Assembly: GCA_964389005.1 (NCBI GenBank)
Contig: CAYMCV010000116.1
Coordinates: forward strand, 1 to 8,008
Length of the DNA stretch: 8,008 nt
Direction of reading: 5' to 3'
Source: CAYMCV01 sp964389005
GTDB taxonomy: Bacteria; Bacillota; Clostridia; Lachnospirales; Lachnospiraceae
Part shown: positions 5,310 through 8,008 of the stretch, one piece after another
Layout: the number at the start of each line of letters is the position of its first letter
Position numbering within the stretch: the stretch's first letter is position 1
Made by a program: the position numbers and the translations under genes
The notes under the pieces: generated by a model
Databases searched by the model: none
What the model saw: only the letters and a program-made list of their open reading frames with translations
What the model was told of the DNA's origin: nothing

Positions 5310-8008
5310 ATGGATACGGAATCACTCAAAATGCGTCCGCGCGCGGACATAATTAAGATCAGAGGAGCGAAAGTCAACAACTTGAAGAATATCAATCTTG
5401 ATATTCCGAGAGATGAATTTGTGGTATTGACGGGGTTGTCCGGTTCGGGGAAATCTTCACTGGCATTCGATACATTGTATGCTGAGGGACAGAGACGTTA
5501 TATGGAGTCCTTATCGTCTTATGCCAGACAGTTTTTGGGCCAGATGGAGAAACCGGATGTGGAAAGGATTGAAGGGCTTTCACCTGCAATCAGCATCGAC
5601 CAGAAATCAACCAATCGCAATCCGCGATCAACAGTGGGAACGGTTACGGAGATATATGACTATTTTCGTCTACTTTTTGCGAGAATCGGTATTCCACATT
5701 GTCCGGAGTGTGGGAAAGTAATTTCGAAACAGACCGTCGATCAGATGGCGGACGTCATTATGGAATTGCCGGAGGGAACCAGAATTCAATTACTTGCACC
5801 GGTTGTTCGCGGGCGCAAAGGTGAACATGCCAAAGTATTGGAGCGTGCTCGCAAAAGCGGTTATGTTCGTGCACGAATTGATGGGAACCTGTTTGATTTG
5901 GATGAAGATATCACATTGGATAAAAATATCAAACATAACATTGAGATTGTTGTAGACAGAATTGTGATAAAATCCGGTTTGGAGAGCAGATTAAATGATT
6001 CCATTGAGAATGTACTGGCACTTTCTGATGGATTGTTGGTGGTGGATGTATTTGGCGGAGAACCTATGAACTTCAGCAGAAGTTTCTCATGTCCCGATTG
6101 CGGTATCGGGATGGAAGAGATTGAACCGCGCAGTTTTTCGTTTAATAATCCCTTTGGCGCATGTCAGAGTTGTTTCGGTCTCGGATATAAAATGGAATTT
6201 GCTGAGGAATTGTTGATTCCCGATACGACGTTAAGCATCAACGAAGGTGCGATTGTAGCACCCGGATGGCAGTCTTCCAAGAGTGAAGGAAGTTTTTCCA
6301 ATGCAATTTTACAAGCATTATCCAAAAAGTATCGTTTCAGTTTGGATAAACCGTTCGACAAGTTAACGGAACGTGCGAAACAAATTATTTTACGTGGCAC
6401 GGATGGAGAAAGCGTGGATGTGTATTATGAGGGACAGAGAGGAAGAGGTGTCTATCCGATCGCGTTTGAGGGATTGATAAGAAGCGTTGAACGTCGTTAT
6501 CGTGAGACTTCATCGGAGAGCGGAAAGCAGGAGTATGAGTCTTTTATGAAAATCACTCCCTGTAGCACCTGCAACGGCATGAGGCTTAAGAGAGAATCGC
6601 TTGCCGTGACGATTGATAACAGGAATATCTACGAACTTACGAATATCTCCGCGCGCGAATTGGGAGAGTACTTGAATAATTTACAATTGACGGAGCAACA
6701 GAAACTGATAGGCGAACGTGTGCTCAAAGAAATCCGTGCCAGGGTCGGTTTTTTGGTTGATGTCGGGTTGGATTATCTGACACTGGCACGTGCAACCGCG
6801 TCATTATCGGGGGGGGAAGCACAGAGAATTCGATTGGCAACACAGATTGGTTCGGGACTTGTAGGCGTTTGTTACATTCTTGATGAGCCGAGCATCGGAT
6901 TGCATCAACGTGATAATGACAAACTCATTCATGCTTTGAAACAGTTGCGTGATTTGGGAAATACTCTGATTGTGGTTGAACATGATGAGGATACCATGTA
7001 TGCCGCTGACTATATTGTTGACATCGGACCGGGCGCGGGAGAGCATGGCGGCGAGGTTGTGGCGGCAGGTAAAGTCGAGGACATCATTCGCGTGCCGGAA
7101 TCCATTACGGGACAGTACCTAAGCGGGAAGAAATTCGTTCCGATTCCTAAGGTACGAAGAGAACCGACAGGGTGGCTTCGCATTTTCGGGGCGCGTGAGA
7201 ATAATCTAAAAAAAGTTGATGTGGATATTCCACTCGGTGTATTTACGTGTGTGACAGGTGTTTCGGGTTCCGGAAAGAGTTCTTTGATCAATGAAATACT
7301 CTATAAGAGTCTTGCCAAGAAACTGAATCGCGCACATACCATTGCCGGTAAACATGACCGTATCGAAGGAGTGGAACAACTTGATAAGATTATCTGTATC
7401 GATCAGTCACCGATTGGCAGGACTCCGCGTTCCAATCCTGCGACATACACAGGTGCATTTGATATGATACGCGATTTGTTTGCGGGCACACCGGATGCAA
7501 AGAGCAGAGGTTACACGAAAGGGAGATTCAGTTTCAATATCAAAGGCGGTCGTTGTGAAGCATGTTGCGGTGACGGTGTGATTAAGATTGAAATGAATTT
7601 TCTTCCGGACGTCTATGTTCCATGTGAGGTCTGCGGCGGTAAGAGATATGGACGTGAAACACTGGAAGTACGATATAAGGGCAAGAATATCTACGACGTT
7701 TTGGATATGACGGTGGAAGAAGCGTTAGGTTATTTTGAGAATCTTCCGCAAATCAGGCGTAAAATAGAGACATTGTACGATGTCGGATTATCTTATATAA
7801 GACTCGGACAGCCTGCGACAACGTTATCCGGCGGAGAAGCACAACGTGTTAAACTTGCAACAGAACTCAGCCGACGCAGCACAGGAAAAACCATCTACAT
7901 TTTAGATGAACCAACGACCGGACTTCATTTCGCAGACGTACACAAACTGATTGAGATTCTGCAGAGATTGACGGATAAACAAGCCGACCTCTCACCGCTG
8001 CGCGGAGC
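5310..8008 (+). CDS. uvrA: UvrABC excinuclease subunit A, 3' end cut off
   Basis: DNA-damage sensor of nucleotide excision repair: a dimeric ABC-type ATPase with two nucleotide-binding modules that finds distortions and loads UvrB. The frame is open from ATG 5310 to the window edge (899 codons; the family is about 940). Walker A of module 1 is GLSGSGKSS (Lys48). The UvrB-binding/insertion region follows, with a zinc module of Cys261, Cys264, Cys285 and Cys288. The first ABC signature is SGGEAQR at 500-506, with Walker B ILDEPSIGLH. Walker A of module 2 is GVSGSGKSS (Lys656). The second zinc module is Cys749, Cys752, Cys772 and Cys775, with an unusual extra Cys753. The second signature is at 840-846 and Walker B is ILDEPTTGLH (Asp866-Glu867). 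Residues through LTDK (codon ending 7979) are normal UvrA. The final nine codons do not resemble the expected GNTVVVIEHN continuation in any frame, so the end is either chimeric sequence or an interruption. Operon partner of uvrB. Confidence 0.97.
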   Translation, partial: MDTESLKMRPRADIIKIRGAKVNNLKNINLDIPRDEFVVLTGLSGSGKSSLAFDTLYAEGQRRYMESLSSYARQFLGQMEKPDVERIEGLSPAISIDQKSTNRNPRSTVGTVTEIYDYFRLLFARIGIPHCPECGKVISKQTVDQMADVIMELPEGTRIQLLAPVVRGRKGEHAKVLERARKSGYVRARIDGNLFDLDEDITLDKNIKHNIEIVVDRIVIKSGLESRLNDSIENVLALSDGLLVVDVFGGEPMNFSRSFSCPDCGIGMEEIEPRSFSFNNPFGACQSCFGLGYKMEFAEELLIPDTTLSINEGAIVAPGWQSSKSEGSFSNAILQALSKKYRFSLDKPFDKLTERAKQIILRGTDGESVDVYYEGQRGRGVYPIAFEGLIRSVERRYRETSSESGKQEYESFMKITPCSTCNGMRLKRESLAVTIDNRNIYELTNISARELGEYLNNLQLTEQQKLIGERVLKEIRARVGFLVDVGLDYLTLARATASLSGGEAQRIRLATQIGSGLVGVCYILDEPSIGLHQRDNDKLIHALKQLRDLGNTLIVVEHDEDTMYAADYIVDIGPGAGEHGGEVVAAGKVEDIIRVPESITGQYLSGKKFVPIPKVRREPTGWLRIFGARENNLKKVDVDIPLGVFTCVTGVSGSGKSSLINEILYKSLAKKLNRAHTIAGKHDRIEGVEQLDKIICIDQSPIGRTPRSNPATYTGAFDMIRDLFAGTPDAKSRGYTKGRFSFNIKGGRCEACCGDGVIKIEMNFLPDVYVPCEVCGGKRYGRETLEVRYKGKNIYDVLDMTVEEALGYFENLPQIRRKIETLYDVGLSYIRLGQPATTLSGGEAQRVKLATELSRRSTGKTIYILDEPTTGLHFADVHKLIEILQRLTDKQADLSPLRG
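7980..8008. other. Divergent GC-rich tail at the window edge
   Basis: These 29 bases are about 70% G+C, far above the surrounding genes, and replace the strongly conserved UvrA motif expected after LTDK. None of the three forward frames gives the GNTVVVIEHN-type sequence, so a simple frameshift does not explain it. It contains a small CCGC-TGC-GCGG hairpin. The most likely explanation is an assembly or read-end artefact; an insertion or rearrangement junction is the alternative. Confidence 0.55.

Noticed and set aside
7977..8008. Simple frameshift as the cause of the odd uvrA end
   Set aside because: All three forward translations of the tail were checked and none gives the conserved UvrA continuation.
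1..8008. Insertion sequences, tRNA/rRNA, riboswitches, CRISPR arrays, attachment sites or origin elements
   Set aside because: No direct-repeat array, transposase-like frame, cloverleaf, DnaA-box cluster or conserved leader structure was seen; gaps between genes are 113 bp or less.

Overview
The window reads as an ordinary chromosomal stretch from a Gram-positive Clostridia-type bacterium, possibly Lachnospiraceae-like. This rests on the moderate GC content, GGAGG-type ribosome sites, the style of the proteins, a Bacillus/Clostridium-type LexA box, and the gene order. The taxon is an inference; nothing in the sequence fixes it below class. All five genes lie on the + strand and coding density is high. 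I see no mobile element, CRISPR array, tRNA, rRNA or cluster of unknown genes.

Region 1 (1-3141) is a cell-envelope operon. It begins inside ftsX, which is missing its 5' end; ftsE is presumably just upstream. It continues 17 bp later with a secreted coiled-coil protein ending in a catalytically complete M23 (LytM) peptidoglycan hydrolase domain. After another 19 bp comes a membrane-anchored S41 carboxyl-terminal processing protease (CtpA/CtpB type). The arrangement suggests that the ABC-like FtsEX complex controls the coiled-coil hydrolase during septal or side-wall growth, and that the protease works in the same extracytoplasmic compartment.

Region 2 (3142-3254) is a compact, information-dense intergenic stretch. 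It holds a near-consensus LexA (SOS) box, a sigma-A promoter with 17-bp spacing and an extended -10, and an intrinsic terminator whose hairpin loop contains most of the -10 element. The envelope operon appears to end here and the repair operon to begin here.

Region 3 (3255-8008) holds uvrB (complete) and uvrA (start present, end cut by the window), 57 bp apart with no terminator between them, so probably one SOS-inducible operon. UvrA2 and UvrB form the damage-recognition complex of nucleotide excision repair; UvrA loads UvrB, which then recruits UvrC.

Main oddities: the promoter/terminator overlap before uvrB; the last 29 bases, which are GC-rich and stop matching UvrA although the frame stays open (likely a contig-end artefact or an insertion junction); an 8-G run in the first UvrA signature motif; and an extra cysteine in its second zinc module. 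I did not find an undescribed system here.
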